Below are positions 46,634 to 56,705 of a stretch of DNA of 56,705 nucleotides, in pieces. Location: the NCBI GenBank assembly GCA_029936965.1, contig JAPYRG010000015.1, forward strand, positions 1 through 56,705, read 5' to 3'. The notes below the pieces were generated by a model. The model was given only the letters and a program-made list of their open reading frames with translations. It did no database searches and had not been told where the DNA came from. This DNA is from Fidelibacterota bacterium (GTDB lineage: Bacteria; Fidelibacterota; Marinisomatia; Marinisomatales; TCS55). The position numbers and the translations under genes are program-made. The number at the start of each line of letters is the position of its first letter. The stretch's first letter is position 1.

Positions 46634-47950
46634 TTAATTCTGATATTTTTGTGGATTCATAATTTGGTCCATCTCATACTCTGCTATCTTTCTCCATGAT
46701 CTATCTTTTCGCGCTTTTTCTAATGCATTTACAGCAGCAATTTTATTCCCCTTTCCATTACACCAAGTAGAAACTCCAAGTTCTACCCAAGCTCCACCAA
46801 AATTTTTCTTATACTCTGTCGAATTTCTTGCAGCTTCCTGTGCGTTTACACATTCCCCAAGATTATTATAAGCTGAAGCAAGCCGATACCAAGACATTGC
46901 GTCTTTTTCATTATACGTAGTAGCAAGAACAAGATTATTTACAGCATTACCCCACTCTTCCATTTCAATATAAACAACCCCAAGAGTAGAGTATCCTTTA
47001 GAATAATTAGGATTTACTTGTACAGATGCACTAAGAACTTCAATAGCTTTTTCAAAGTTTTTCTCATTCAAATAAATTTCACCCATAGCGCCATAGGCTT
47101 TATCATATGCTGGATAAACATCAACAGCTGAGTTAAATGCTGATATAGCACCCAAATTATCACCATTGGACTTTCTAGAAAGCCCTAGCGCAAACCAACC
47201 TTTATAAAAATTAGGATTAATTACAAGAGAAGACTCATAATGATCAATTGCACGATCACGATTACCCATTTTTGCTTCAATTACACCAATTTGATAATGA
47301 GCTTGATAAAAATCTTCATCAAATTCTAATACTTTTCTATAAGAATCTAGTGCACCATCTAAATCACCACGTTTATAAGATCGATTCCCGTCATTAAAAG
47401 ATTTTTTAGTAACATTGTCTAATGCAGTTCTAGCCTTTTCATGATAAGGATTAATTTCTAACGCTTTTTTAAAATGTGCAACAGCTTCATCATGGTTTTT
47501 TTCGCGATACCTTACAAGGCCCTTACTAAAAGCTGCCTCAGAGAAAAAAGGGAACTTTTCCAAAACAATTCTATAACTTTCAAAAGCATTATCAAAATCA
47601 CTATCTCCCATATATCTAGATGCATCACTCATCAAGGTATTTATTTCATTTATACGATCAAATTCACCTCTATATTCTTTATTTTCAGGATCGATATCGA
47701 TAGCTTGACGTAAGAGCTCTTGCGTATCTTTCATTTTACCAAAACGAAGATTTATCCTTGCTAATTCAAGCAGTGCAGGGGAAAAAGTTGGGTCCATTTC
47801 AAGCGCTTTTTTGAATAAAATTTCAGCCTGTTCATAATCACCATTAGCCAATTGAGCTTTTCCATCATTTAAGACTTGATCAGGAGACTGACCAAAAAGC
47901 AATGAAACTAAAGAAAAGATATAAATATTTTTAATCAAATTATTAACCAT
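46634..47950 (-). CDS. Exported tetratricopeptide-repeat protein
   Basis: A 438-residue protein with a signal peptide (SLVSLLFGQS) and about ten TPR units. Examples are YEQAEILFKKALEMDPTFSPALLELARINL, NHDEAVAHFKKALEINPYHEKARTAL and RDRAIDHYESSLVINPNFYKGWFALG. The regular 34-residue repeat and NP turns are typical of protein-protein scaffolds in the periplasm or on the outer membrane inner face. It begins 16 bases after tRNA-Leu(GAG), so it probably relies on read-through from secG. Confidence 0.9.
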   Translation of the reverse strand: MVNNLIKNIYIFSLVSLLFGQSPDQVLNDGKAQLANGDYEQAEILFKKALEMDPTFSPALLELARINLRFGKMKDTQELLRQAIDIDPENKEYRGEFDRINEINTLMSDASRYMGDSDFDNAFESYRIVLEKFPFFSEAAFSKGLVRYREKNHDEAVAHFKKALEINPYHEKARTALDNVTKKSFNDGNRSYKRGDLDGALDSYRKVLEFDEDFYQAHYQIGVIEAKMGNRDRAIDHYESSLVINPNFYKGWFALGLSRKSNGDNLGAISAFNSAVDVYPAYDKAYGAMGEIYLNEKNFEKAIEVLSASVQVNPNYSKGYSTLGVVYIEMEEWGNAVNNLVLATTYNEKDAMSWYRLASAYNNLGECVNAQEAARNSTEYKKNFGGAWVELGVSTWCNGKGNKIAAVNALEKARKDRSWRKIAEYEMDQIMNPQKYQN

Positions 47951-47965
47951 TATTCACTCCATTTG

Positions 47966-48049
47966 TGCCGAAGGCGGGACTCGAACCCGCACAGGGTTTC
48001 CCCCACTGCCCCCTCAAGACAGCGTGTCTACCAGTTCCACCACTTCGGC
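47966..48049 (-). tRNA. tRNA-Leu (anticodon GAG)
   Basis: An 84-base cloverleaf on the minus strand. Acceptor GCCGAAG/CTTCGGC, D-arm AACTGGTAGACA, anticodon stem CTGTC/GGCAG enclosing TTGAGGG, giving anticodon GAG; long variable arm, then GGGTTCGAGTCCC. CCA is not encoded. It lies eight bases after the secG stop and 15 bases before the TPR gene start, within a run of same-strand genes, so it must be cut from a longer transcript. Confidence 0.96.
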
Positions 48050-48057
48050 TATCAGAA

Positions 48058-48384
48058 TTATTCAATTTCAAGATTCTGTTGTATATCGGGGGCTGATAGA
48101 TCTAATAACCTTTCATCTGCCTCACGTTTGAGAATAGATTCATTTTCTACTACATTAGGAGCACTTAATAAACTAATTAAAACTCCAAGCGCCATAAATG
48201 TAATTGCGAACCATGTTGTAATTCTACTTAATGCTGTTGCAGCTGCACGTCCTCCAAAAATAGAATTTCCCATTCCAGCACTTAAACCTCCAGCTAAGCC
48301 TCCACCTTGACCTGCTTGCATTAATATCACAGCAATTAATAGAACGCTAATTATTGTATGTATAACTATTAAAACACTTGTCAT
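48058..48384 (-). CDS. secG: Preprotein translocase subunit SecG
   Basis: A 108-residue protein with two membrane helices. A first helix (LIVIHTIISVLLIAVILMQ) is followed by the glycine-rich loop GQGGGLAGGLSAGMGNSIFGGRAA and the second helix. This is the SecG signature; it supports the SecYEG translocon. GAGGT precedes the ATG. Gene order tpiA-secG-tRNA-Leu is common in many bacteria. Confidence 0.96.
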   Translation of the reverse strand: MTSVLIVIHTIISVLLIAVILMQAGQGGGLAGGLSAGMGNSIFGGRAAATALSRITTWFAITFMALGVLISLLSAPNVVENESILKREADERLLDLSAPDIQQNLEIE

Positions 48385-48387
48385 TGC

Positions 48388-49161
48388 TTACCTCATAAAC
48401 TTATTATGAACAATTTCTATTATTTTGGAGAACATTTCTAAATTTAGACTTGCGCCTCCAATTAAAAATCCATCTACTCCTTTAGTGTTAATCAATTCTT
48501 CAGAATTATCAGGTTTTACAGAACCTCCATATAAGATCGGAATGTTATTTTTTAAATTATTATCATATAATTCTAGTAATATTTTCCGAATCATTGCATG
48601 CGATTCTTTAACTTGATCTGGTAGAGCATTCACTCCAGTTCCAATTGCCCAAACTGGTTCATAGGCTATAATTATTCTATCCATCATACCTTTATTTATA
48701 CCTGCTAAACCGTCTTTCAACTGCTCCATTAGAACTGCACGTGTATTATTTGATTCGCGATCTTCAAGCTTTTCTCCAATACAAAGTATTGGAATAATTT
48801 CATTTTCCAATACAGTGTGAATTTTCTTATTTGTATCTTTATTTGACTCATTAAAAATATGCCTACGCTCCGAGTGGCCAATAATAATATATTGAACACC
48901 GCAAGATTTAAGCATATTTATTGAAATCTCACCAGTAAAGGCACCTTCGTTTTCAAAATATACATTTTGAGCACCTAGACTAATATCCAAATCAGATATC
49001 ATTTCATTCATGTGAAAGAGCGATGTAAATGGCGGGCAGAATATAATTGATGGTTTCTCCTTATCCAAAAGCAAATTGTTTAATTCAGAAATGAAATGAA
49101 TACTTTCTTGGGGCGTCTTATACATCTTCCAATTAGCAGCAACAATAGGTTTTCTTATCAT
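48388..49161 (-). CDS. tpiA: Triosephosphate isomerase
   Basis: A 257-residue TIM barrel with all catalytic residues: Lys in AANWKMYK, His in IIGHSERRH and Glu in AYEPVWAIGTG; GGSVKPDNSEEL and GVDGFLIGGASL bind the phosphate. It interconverts DHAP and GAP. The start overlaps the pgk stop by four bases, and secG follows after three bases. Confidence 0.98.
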   Translation of the reverse strand: MIRKPIVAANWKMYKTPQESIHFISELNNLLLDKEKPSIIFCPPFTSLFHMNEMISDLDISLGAQNVYFENEGAFTGEISINMLKSCGVQYIIIGHSERRHIFNESNKDTNKKIHTVLENEIIPILCIGEKLEDRESNNTRAVLMEQLKDGLAGINKGMMDRIIIAYEPVWAIGTGVNALPDQVKESHAMIRKILLELYDNNLKNNIPILYGGSVKPDNSEELINTKGVDGFLIGGASLNLEMFSKIIEIVHNKFMR

Positions 49162-50348
49162 AATTTTCCCAACGCCTCTATGGCAGGAAGGTTCTTACCA
49201 CTTAATAATTCTAAAGAAGCTCCACCACCAGTAGAAACATGCGTAAAATTTTCAATGTTAGAAAATTTTCTTATTGCAGAGGCACTATCACCTCCACCAA
49301 CTATCGTTATAATATTTTCATCCTTTAATTCAGACAGCAGATTTGTTATCTCTTTTGTACCATTTTCAAAGTTCTTTTTTTCAAAAACTCCCATAGGACC
49401 ATTCCATAATATTGTCCCAGATTTTTGTAATATTTTAGAAAATAATTTAATAGTCTCAGGGCCAATATCTAGGCCCATCATATTGGTCGGAATTGAATCA
49501 AATGAGATTGTTTCAATTTTGGATGGTTTATCAATAGAATCTGCAGCAATAAAATCGATTGGAAATACTATTTTAACTCTATTTTGGCGAGCTTTCTTAA
49601 TAACTTTATTTGCAACCGAAATCATTTGTTCATCAATTATAGATTTCCCAACATCTAAACCCATTGCCTTTAAAAAAGTAAAGGTCATTCCACCTCCAAT
49701 TAGAATCGTTTTAGCATCAATAAGAAAATTTTCAATAAGATCTATTTTTCCAGATATCTTTGCACCTCCAAGTAATAGCACTAGAGGCTCTTTTGGATTC
49801 TTAAATTTATTCTGCAAATATTGGATTTCTTTCTTCATCAATAACCCCATACCTTTATGTGTAAAATTATCTGCCACACCAACATTTGATGCATGCGATC
49901 GATGAGAAGTGCCGAAAGCATCATTTATATATATTTGACCGTGCTTTGAAAGTAATCTTGAAAATTCAATATCATTTTCTTCTTCAGCATTGTGAAAACG
50001 TAGATTTTCTAATAAATGTACTTCTCCTGGGTGAAGACCAATAGTTACATTAATTGCGTCTTCGCTTATACAGTCATGAGAAAATTTTATAGGAATTTCT
50101 AAAAAGTCAGATAACACTTCACCAACAGAAATCAAGCTGTAATCTTCATTGAACTTTCCTTCTGGTCTTCCTAGATGAGACATCAGCACTACGGAAGCCC
50201 CTGATTCTAAACACTCTTTTATTGTTGGAATAGAGCACTGTATTCTATACGCATCCTTAACAACACCATCTTCAATAGGAACATTGTAGTCAACACGTAT
50301 TAATACACGTTTATCTTTTAAATCGAATGAATTTAATGATCTAATCAT
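49158..50348 (-). CDS. pgk: Phosphoglycerate kinase
   Basis: A 396-residue two-domain kinase. The substrate side is seen in RVDYNVPIEDG and SHLGRPEGKF, and the nucleotide side in LGGAKISGKIDLIENF, LWNGPMGVFE and TIVGGGDSASAI. It makes ATP from 1,3-bisphosphoglycerate. It is the first gene of the run to VanZ and is divergent from the PPDK-type fusion gene with 62 bases between. Confidence 0.98.
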   Translation of the reverse strand: MIRSLNSFDLKDKRVLIRVDYNVPIEDGVVKDAYRIQCSIPTIKECLESGASVVLMSHLGRPEGKFNEDYSLISVGEVLSDFLEIPIKFSHDCISEDAINVTIGLHPGEVHLLENLRFHNAEEENDIEFSRLLSKHGQIYINDAFGTSHRSHASNVGVADNFTHKGMGLLMKKEIQYLQNKFKNPKEPLVLLLGGAKISGKIDLIENFLIDAKTILIGGGMTFTFLKAMGLDVGKSIIDEQMISVANKVIKKARQNRVKIVFPIDFIAADSIDKPSKIETISFDSIPTNMMGLDIGPETIKLFSKILQKSGTILWNGPMGVFEKKNFENGTKEITNLLSELKDENIITIVGGGDSASAIRKFSNIENFTHVSTGGGASLELLSGKNLPAIEALGKL

Positions 50349-50410
50349 TTTAATTACTTAGTAAGTTTTTTCTTATCAGAATATATATTAGTAGTTAATA
50401 AGTTTTATTA

Positions 50411-53404
50411 ATGAAAACGGTACAATTTACACACGCAGACAAACTAACGTTACAGGATTTAATTTTTCATCGTATACATGAAATATTGCTTGTTGCAAGT
50501 CCATATGACTCATTTGTTCTAGAAGAAGATGGACGATTAACTGAACAAATATTACATGAATATATGGGTATGAATTTTAGTAATGCTCCTCGAGTCTGGC
50601 AAGCATCTACTGCCGCAGATGCTTTAACTATGCTTTCAAGGCAAGATTTTGACTTAATTGTTGTGATGATGAGAATTGCAGATATGGATCCCATACTTTT
50701 TTGTTCAAAGATAAAAGAATTGTATCCACAAAAACCTGTTATTCTACTAGCATTTGATGAATCAGAGATAAAACAATTGCCTGAAGAATTTCAAAAATCT
50801 TCTATTGATAACGTTTTTATTTGGTCTGGAAATGCAAATGTTTTACTGGCTATTGTAAAACTACTTGAAGATAAAATGAATATTAAAAGAGATATTAAAA
50901 AAGCTGATGTTCGATGTATAATTCTTATTGAGGATTCTCCTAGATATTATTCTCTTATTTTACCAATGATTTATAAAGAAATAAGTCATCAAGTCAAAGA
51001 AATGGTAGATAAAAGTGCTAGCGATCATGAAAGATTGTTATATATGCGGGGACGACCAAGAATTCTACTAGCAAGATCCTATGAAGAAGCAGAACGATAT
51101 TTTAAGCGCTTTCGAATGAGCACACTAGGTATCATTTCTGATATTAGTTTTCCAAAAAAGGACAAGCTTGATAAGAACGCAGGTGTAAAGTTTGCACGCT
51201 GGGCACGTTCAATTGATCCAAGCATACCAATTATGCTACAGTCAAAACATAATAAAAACGCTAATCTTGCCAAAGAAGTACAAGCTCATTTCTTATATAA
51301 AGATTCTCCAGCACTACTCAGAGAATTGAGAGATTTTGTCGTTAGCAACTTTGGATTTGGTGATTTGATTTTTCGAACACCAAAAGGTAAAGAAATAATT
51401 AGAGTTTCTGATTTAAACGAATTAGTTAATGCAATTAAAAGTGTCCCGGAGCAATCATTGCTTTATCATGCAAAAAGTAATCATTTTTCTAATTGGTTAG
51501 CTGCACATGGATATCTTGGTTTAGCATCAAAAGTGCGTCCTATAAATTATGCTGACTTTAAGGGTTCAGTTGAGCATCGAAATTACTTAATCGAGCTAAT
51601 TAATAATACAATTCAAAATCTCAAGGCTAGACAAGTAGTTGAAATGCAGCGTGGTAAATTTGATCATTCAAAACGATTTATACAAATATCTGGGGGGTCA
51701 TTAGGAGGTAAAGCAAGAGGATTAGCATTTGCTCAAAAAATGATTCGATCTTCAAATATAAGAAAAAGCTATCCAGATGTAATAATTAATATTCCACATG
51801 TTGCTGTTATTGGAACAGATTCTTTCGATGAGTTTATGAGAGATAATAATTTATGGAATGATGCATTATCTAATAAATCTAATAAGCAAATAAATAATAG
51901 ATTTATTAAATCAACTTTCACTAAGTCTTTAATAGAGTCACTTAAATTATTCATTAAATCAGTAAAGTATCCCTTGGCAGTACGGTCTTCAAGTCTGCTA
52001 GAAGATTCTCAATATCAACCTCTTTCAGGGATGTATGCTACGTATATGCTTCCAAACAATCAACCTAAGGCCAAACAAAGACTAGACGATTTAATTACTG
52101 CAATAAAACTTGTATATGCATCTACTTTTTATCAAGATCCTAAATCACTTATAAGCAGATCTGTACACAGGATTGAAGAAGAAAAAATGGCTGTTATATT
52201 AATGGAAATGGTTGGACAAAGTTATAATGATCGTTATTATCCTTCTTTTAGCGGAACTGCTCAAAGTTTTAACTTTTACCCTATATCATATATGAAAAGA
52301 AATGAAGGAGTAGCTCATTTAGCGCTTGGATTGGGACGTACAATTGCAAATGGCGAAAAATCACTGCGGTTTTCACCAAAATATCCAGGAATACTACCAC
52401 AATATTATTCTATTAAAGCAACTATTGATAGCTCTCAAAATTCTTTTTATGCAATGCGATTAAAAGGTAATAATTCTTCATCTTTAAAAAATGAAGATAA
52501 AAACTTATCTTCCTTTAACTTGAAAATAGCTGAAAAAGATGGATCATTAAAATGGTCTGGCAGCGTAGTCTCTAATGAAGATAATATTATTAGGGATACT
52601 TTATCTCAGAATGGAACTAGAGTAATTACTTTTACCCCCATATTGAAATGGTCGATGCTTCCCCTTGTTGATATATTGAATGATCTATTAGAAATGGGTA
52701 AAGATTCTCTTGGATGTGAAGTGGAAATAGAATTTGCTGTCAATATTTTTGAAGATCAAAATAAAAGTCCCGAATTTTCACTTCTACAGATTAAACCTAT
52801 GGTTATGGGTGGCTCGAGAGAATTAATTAATATGGATAATGAAACATCAAAATCAATATTATGTAATAGTAAAGTAACATTAGGCGATGGGTTTATTGAT
52901 AGCGTTCAACATATTGTTCTTGTTGATCCAAAAAGATTCAGATCTGCAAATACGAAAGCAATTGCTAAAGAAATTCATCAATTTAATAATATAATGGTAA
53001 ATAAATCCCCTTACATACTTGTAGGTCCAGGTCGATGGGGATCTGCTGATCCATGGTTAGGAATACCTGTAAGCTGGGAACAAATAAGTGGTGCAAGTGC
53101 AATTATTGAAATTGGAATTAAAGATTTTCCAGTTGACCCTTCCTTTGGAAGTCACTTTTTTCAAAATGTTACTAGTATGAGATTGGGATATTTTACTATA
53201 GATAATAACTCTAAAGATGAATCATTTGATTATAACTGGCTAAAGAAACAAAAGGTAGTTAAAAATAAAAAGTTTACTACCTGCTATAAATTAGAACGAC
53301 CTTTGCGAATTAAAATTGATGGTCAAACTGGCAATGGAATCATATTGAAACCTAAAACAATAGATATAGAACCGATGAATGAGCAAGAAGCCAGTGGAAT
53401 ATAA
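50411..53404 (+). CDS. PEP/pyruvate-binding ATP-grasp protein fused to two receiver domains
   Basis: A 997-residue cytoplasmic protein. Residues about 25-155 form a receiver-like domain where the phosphoacceptor site reads VVMMRIADMD, so the Asp is lost. Residues about 165-310 form a second one that keeps the acidic pair (LIEDSPRYY), a candidate phosphoacceptor Asp near 243 (GIISDISFPK) and the Lys (LYKD). From about 420 comes a PPDK-N ATP-grasp part: ISGGSLGGKARGLAFA and AVRSSSLLEDSQYQPLSGMYATY. GPGRWGSADPWLGIPVSW lies near 871. No phosphohistidine swivel domain or PEP-binding TIM barrel is seen, so it is not a complete PPDK or PEP synthase. Reaction unknown; regulation by phosphorylation is inference. 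Confidence 0.85.
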   Translation: MKTVQFTHADKLTLQDLIFHRIHEILLVASPYDSFVLEEDGRLTEQILHEYMGMNFSNAPRVWQASTAADALTMLSRQDFDLIVVMMRIADMDPILFCSKIKELYPQKPVILLAFDESEIKQLPEEFQKSSIDNVFIWSGNANVLLAIVKLLEDKMNIKRDIKKADVRCIILIEDSPRYYSLILPMIYKEISHQVKEMVDKSASDHERLLYMRGRPRILLARSYEEAERYFKRFRMSTLGIISDISFPKKDKLDKNAGVKFARWARSIDPSIPIMLQSKHNKNANLAKEVQAHFLYKDSPALLRELRDFVVSNFGFGDLIFRTPKGKEIIRVSDLNELVNAIKSVPEQSLLYHAKSNHFSNWLAAHGYLGLASKVRPINYADFKGSVEHRNYLIELINNTIQNLKARQVVEMQRGKFDHSKRFIQISGGSLGGKARGLAFAQKMIRSSNIRKSYPDVIINIPHVAVIGTDSFDEFMRDNNLWNDALSNKSNKQINNRFIKSTFTKSLIESLKLFIKSVKYPLAVRSSSLLEDSQYQPLSGMYATYMLPNNQPKAKQRLDDLITAIKLVYASTFYQDPKSLISRSVHRIEEEKMAVILMEMVGQSYNDRYYPSFSGTAQSFNFYPISYMKRNEGVAHLALGLGRTIANGEKSLRFSPKYPGILPQYYSIKATIDSSQNSFYAMRLKGNNSSSLKNEDKNLSSFNLKIAEKDGSLKWSGSVVSNEDNIIRDTLSQNGTRVITFTPILKWSMLPLVDILNDLLEMGKDSLGCEVEIEFAVNIFEDQNKSPEFSLLQIKPMVMGGSRELINMDNETSKSILCNSKVTLGDGFIDSVQHIVLVDPKRFRSANTKAIAKEIHQFNNIMVNKSPYILVGPGRWGSADPWLGIPVSWEQISGASAIIEIGIKDFPVDPSFGSHFFQNVTSMRLGYFTIDNNSKDESFDYNWLKKQKVVKNKKFTTCYKLERPLRIKIDGQTGNGIILKPKTIDIEPMNEQEASGI

Positions 53405-54748
<1,344 letters not shown>

Positions 54749-54771
54749 TTATACTCCTATTTAAATAATTA

Positions 54772-56166
54772 TCAAAAATCGATTAAGTTAGTTGTTCCTC
54801 TAATTATCATATCTTTCCATCGGTAGTTACGGAATTCATTTGGATGACTTGAATGAATTTGTTCAAACATTCCAGACCCGTCTTCTTTATTAATAAAAAT
54901 AAATACATATCCATTATCTGAATCATCATAATGCCAAATTTCATAGCTTAATCTTTCTTCATTTGCATTATATGATTCAATATCTTTTGGTCGGCCATAT
55001 AATATTAATACCCGACCTCTATCTGTATTTCTACCCAAAAAGCTTCTAGTTGAAAACTGTTGATCTGCAATTGCTAAATATTTATTTAATCGATTATAAA
55101 ATTCATTTTGAGATGTTTCTGAATCAAAATCACGTTGTTCAAAAAAATTAGCTATCTGCACAATTTGTTCAGTCCTATCAGATTTAATTAGAGTTTGAAG
55201 TTCTGATTCTGTCATGAAATATCCAACTATATCTAAAAAATTATTTAATTCATCATTCTCCATCGCATCTAGAATTATTATGATGTTACTTTTGAAATCG
55301 ACTGGTTGTTCTTTTACAACAAAAAATTCCTTATCGATAAAAGTATTCTTCTCAGTTTGATCATCTTGTATATCAAGTCTTAATCTATATCTACCGGCAA
55401 GCAGACCCATGATATTCATACCAAATGTCTCAACACTAGATTCGCCCGGTTTATTTTTTATGAAGGGACCTCTATGAATTAGTTCCTTACCTTGTTGATT
55501 ATAAATCTTATAGTTTAAAGTATATGTACCATTATCATTATTAAAACCATACAATTCGCCATATGTATACAACATTGGTCTTCCTAATCCAAATACACTA
55601 CTAGGGTTTGGAGTAATAGTAATTCCATTCCTATTTATACTTCCTTCATCAAATTCTTTTTCTCTTTTTAAAAAGGTGCATAATATCAAATCACTTGTTG
55701 ATAAATAACTATCATCAATCTTCCGAATAATTACATTTTTTGTTGAAACATACACTTGTTTTGATGATAAATCAGTAATTGTAGCTGTAAAAACAACACT
55801 ACCTCTAGTTAATAAAAATCTTGATTGTTGGACCATGCTTACAAGTCTCTCATTAAGTCCAGGTCTATCTACTGATTTTTCAAGTATCCGAAATGCATCT
55901 TGAGCAGCAGTTTCTCCATTAATAAATACACGAATATTAACCAAGCCCTCAAACTTATATTCATTACCATCATCAACCCACTGAAATAACTTTTTTGGAA
56001 TCATTAGATTTACGACAACTTCCGTTTTCATTTCATCACCACGGAATTGATCAATACTCATATCAAATGGTGTAGGTAATAAAGAAATTTGCTGACAGAA
56101 TAGGCAGTTTAGAAATGTGAAAAACAGTATGTAGAATTTATACATCGGACAAAGCCGCTTTATCAT
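54772..56166 (-). CDS. Exported GWxTD-domain protein
   Basis: A 464-residue protein with a signal peptide (FLNCLFCQQ); the start could be the ATG at 56166 or one seven codons later, and neither has a Shine-Dalgarno. The C-terminal 100 residues carry the GWxTD domain: NTDRGRVLILYGRPKDIESY, SYEIWHYDDSDNGYVFIFINKEDGSG, SSHPNEFRNYRWKD. The first Trp-position residue is altered (LGRNTDRGR). The middle is beta-rich with ITPNPSSVFGLGRPMLYTYGELYG. The domain is common in FCB-group genomes and has no known activity. It ends 26 bases before gdhA. Confidence 0.85.
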   Translation of the reverse strand: MIKRLCPMYKFYILFFTFLNCLFCQQISLLPTPFDMSIDQFRGDEMKTEVVVNLMIPKKLFQWVDDGNEYKFEGLVNIRVFINGETAAQDAFRILEKSVDRPGLNERLVSMVQQSRFLLTRGSVVFTATITDLSSKQVYVSTKNVIIRKIDDSYLSTSDLILCTFLKREKEFDEGSINRNGITITPNPSSVFGLGRPMLYTYGELYGFNNDNGTYTLNYKIYNQQGKELIHRGPFIKNKPGESSVETFGMNIMGLLAGRYRLRLDIQDDQTEKNTFIDKEFFVVKEQPVDFKSNIIIILDAMENDELNNFLDIVGYFMTESELQTLIKSDRTEQIVQIANFFEQRDFDSETSQNEFYNRLNKYLAIADQQFSTRSFLGRNTDRGRVLILYGRPKDIESYNANEERLSYEIWHYDDSDNGYVFIFINKEDGSGMFEQIHSSHPNEFRNYRWKDMIIRGTTNLIDF

Positions 56167-56289
56167 AAAGAAATTACCGTGAAAATGTTCTCTAAAACAA
56201 GTTTAGTGAAAGAATTAGTTATTTATTACTAGCTATCTAGAATCAAAAACCTCACGAATGTGGGCCTTGATGCTTATTAATTTAGTTTA

Positions 56290-56705
56290 TTAATTAAGAT
56301 GATCTACAAGTTCCCAAATCTCAGATCTAAGAAAATTTCTTGATTTTACTGTTGCTTCATTAACTTCGCTAAAATCAACATCTGGATGGGCTTTTTCTAC
56401 TGCTCTCGTAAAAGTGTTACTATTATATGAATCATCAATAGTAGAAAAAGTAGTATAATTCTCCCAAGTAACATAATCGTGATCTAATTGTGTTTGTCCA
56501 AATGCTACAAACCTTTTTGTTAAAACCTCCCATGAGTTGATAATTTTCCGTTTAATTCTTTCCTTGTGGATAGACTTCCACCATTTCGATTCAAGTCCAA
56601 CAGCATTCTGCCCTGCAAGAGTTTGCATGAAGGTAACAGTTATATCTTGGCCTATTTTACCAGAACTAAAAGCGGATAATTCTTTATTATTACCCTTTAG
56701 GGCTT
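56290..56705 (-). CDS. Hypothetical protein (partial, 5' end beyond window)
   Basis: The frame is open from the stop at 56290 through an internal ATG at 56628 to the right edge, at least 138 codons, so the gene probably starts beyond the window. The visible part is polar and charged with no membrane segment (GQDITVTFMQTLAGQNAVG, WWKSIHKERIKRKIINSWEVL, VDFSEVNEATVKSRNFLRSE). No family was recognised. About 120 non-coding bases separate it from the GWxTD gene. Confidence 0.55.
   Translation of the reverse strand, partial: ALKGNNKELSAFSSGKIGQDITVTFMQTLAGQNAVGLESKWWKSIHKERIKRKIINSWEVLTKRFVAFGQTQLDHDYVTWENYTTFSTIDDSYNSNTFTRAVEKAHPDVDFSEVNEATVKSRNFLRSEIWELVDHLN

Noticed and set aside
47963-48310. 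Plus-strand open frame covering tRNA-Leu(GAG) and secG
   Set aside because: Its start falls within the tRNA complement and it runs antisense to secG; this is a common false gene at tRNA loci.
49096-49905. A 269-codon open frame on the plus strand across tpiA and pgk
   Set aside because: It lies antisense to two certain glycolytic genes, has low-complexity hydrophobic content and no recognisable domain.
56238-56275. Possible terminator after the right-edge gene
   Set aside because: On the minus strand the stem has a C-A mismatch and only about four good pairs before the T-run; too weak to call.

Overview
The window is AT-rich chromosomal DNA from a free-living Gram-negative bacterium. Several signs point to the FCB group, and most likely to the marine Neomarinimicrobiota (SAR406/Marinimicrobia) or a close relative. 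There is a PorV/PorQ-type barrel, a GWxTD-domain protein, a CarboxypepD_reg/TonB-dependent receptor, a secreted protein with a FlgD-like C-terminal domain, a PEP/pyruvate-binding protein fused to receiver domains, and many Sec-signal proteins whose signal ends in Ala-Gln or Gly-Gln. This placement is inference from gene content; no rRNA gene is present. No IS element, prophage, integrase or CRISPR array was seen. Most genes lie on the minus strand in tight, often overlapping runs.

Layout from left to right. 1-5335: a giant secreted repeat protein (C-terminus beyond the left edge) and, just upstream of it, an outer-membrane protein with a hyperacidic linker. 5525-6585: two coupled unknown genes and a cold-shock protein with a strong terminator. 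6735-12053: a minus-strand run of envelope and repair genes (SGNH esterase, tetratricopeptide protein, small membrane proteins, a predicted seven-bladed propeller lipoprotein, a SRAP protein, an NTF2-like protein and an MGMT/ATL-like protein). 12179-12894: tRNA-Leu(CAG) and a methyltransferase on the plus strand. 12906-19609: two tandem TldD/TldE pairs behind a DegT-type aminotransferase. 19818-20252: a small heat-shock gene behind a sequence with exact sigma-54 promoter geometry. 20322-27968: an outer-membrane unit made of a TonB-dependent receptor, a 1073-residue secreted protein and a PorV-like barrel, followed by a flavin reductase. 28037-30655: two fold-type-II PLP enzymes and a thioredoxin-like protein. 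30670-33737: a subtilase with a dockerin-like tail, a Tat-type Rieske protein and a membrane protein. 33833-37251: uvrC and a divergent aromatic amino acid decarboxylase. 37244-43634: methylmalonyl-CoA epimerase, dipeptide epimerase, enoyl-CoA hydratase, TrkH, TrkA and MurA. 43690-50348: a housekeeping run (pgk, tpiA, secG, tRNA-Leu(GAG), a TPR protein, a HAD phosphatase, acpS, nnr, VanZ). 50411-56705: the receiver/PPDK-type fusion protein, NADP-type glutamate dehydrogenase, a GWxTD protein and a partial unknown gene.

Several groups look functionally linked. The receptor, secreted protein and PorV genes overlap at start and stop codons. TrkA and TrkH form a potassium uptake system, with an unusual inverted repeat in the trkA leader. 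The two TldD/TldE pairs suggest duplicated heterodimeric peptidases. HAD, acpS and nnr are joined by overlapping stop codons and non-ATG starts. Genes that meet end to end mostly have no hairpin terminator between them; only the csp and hsp20 ends show a clear one. No gene-free stretch exceeds about 210 bases.
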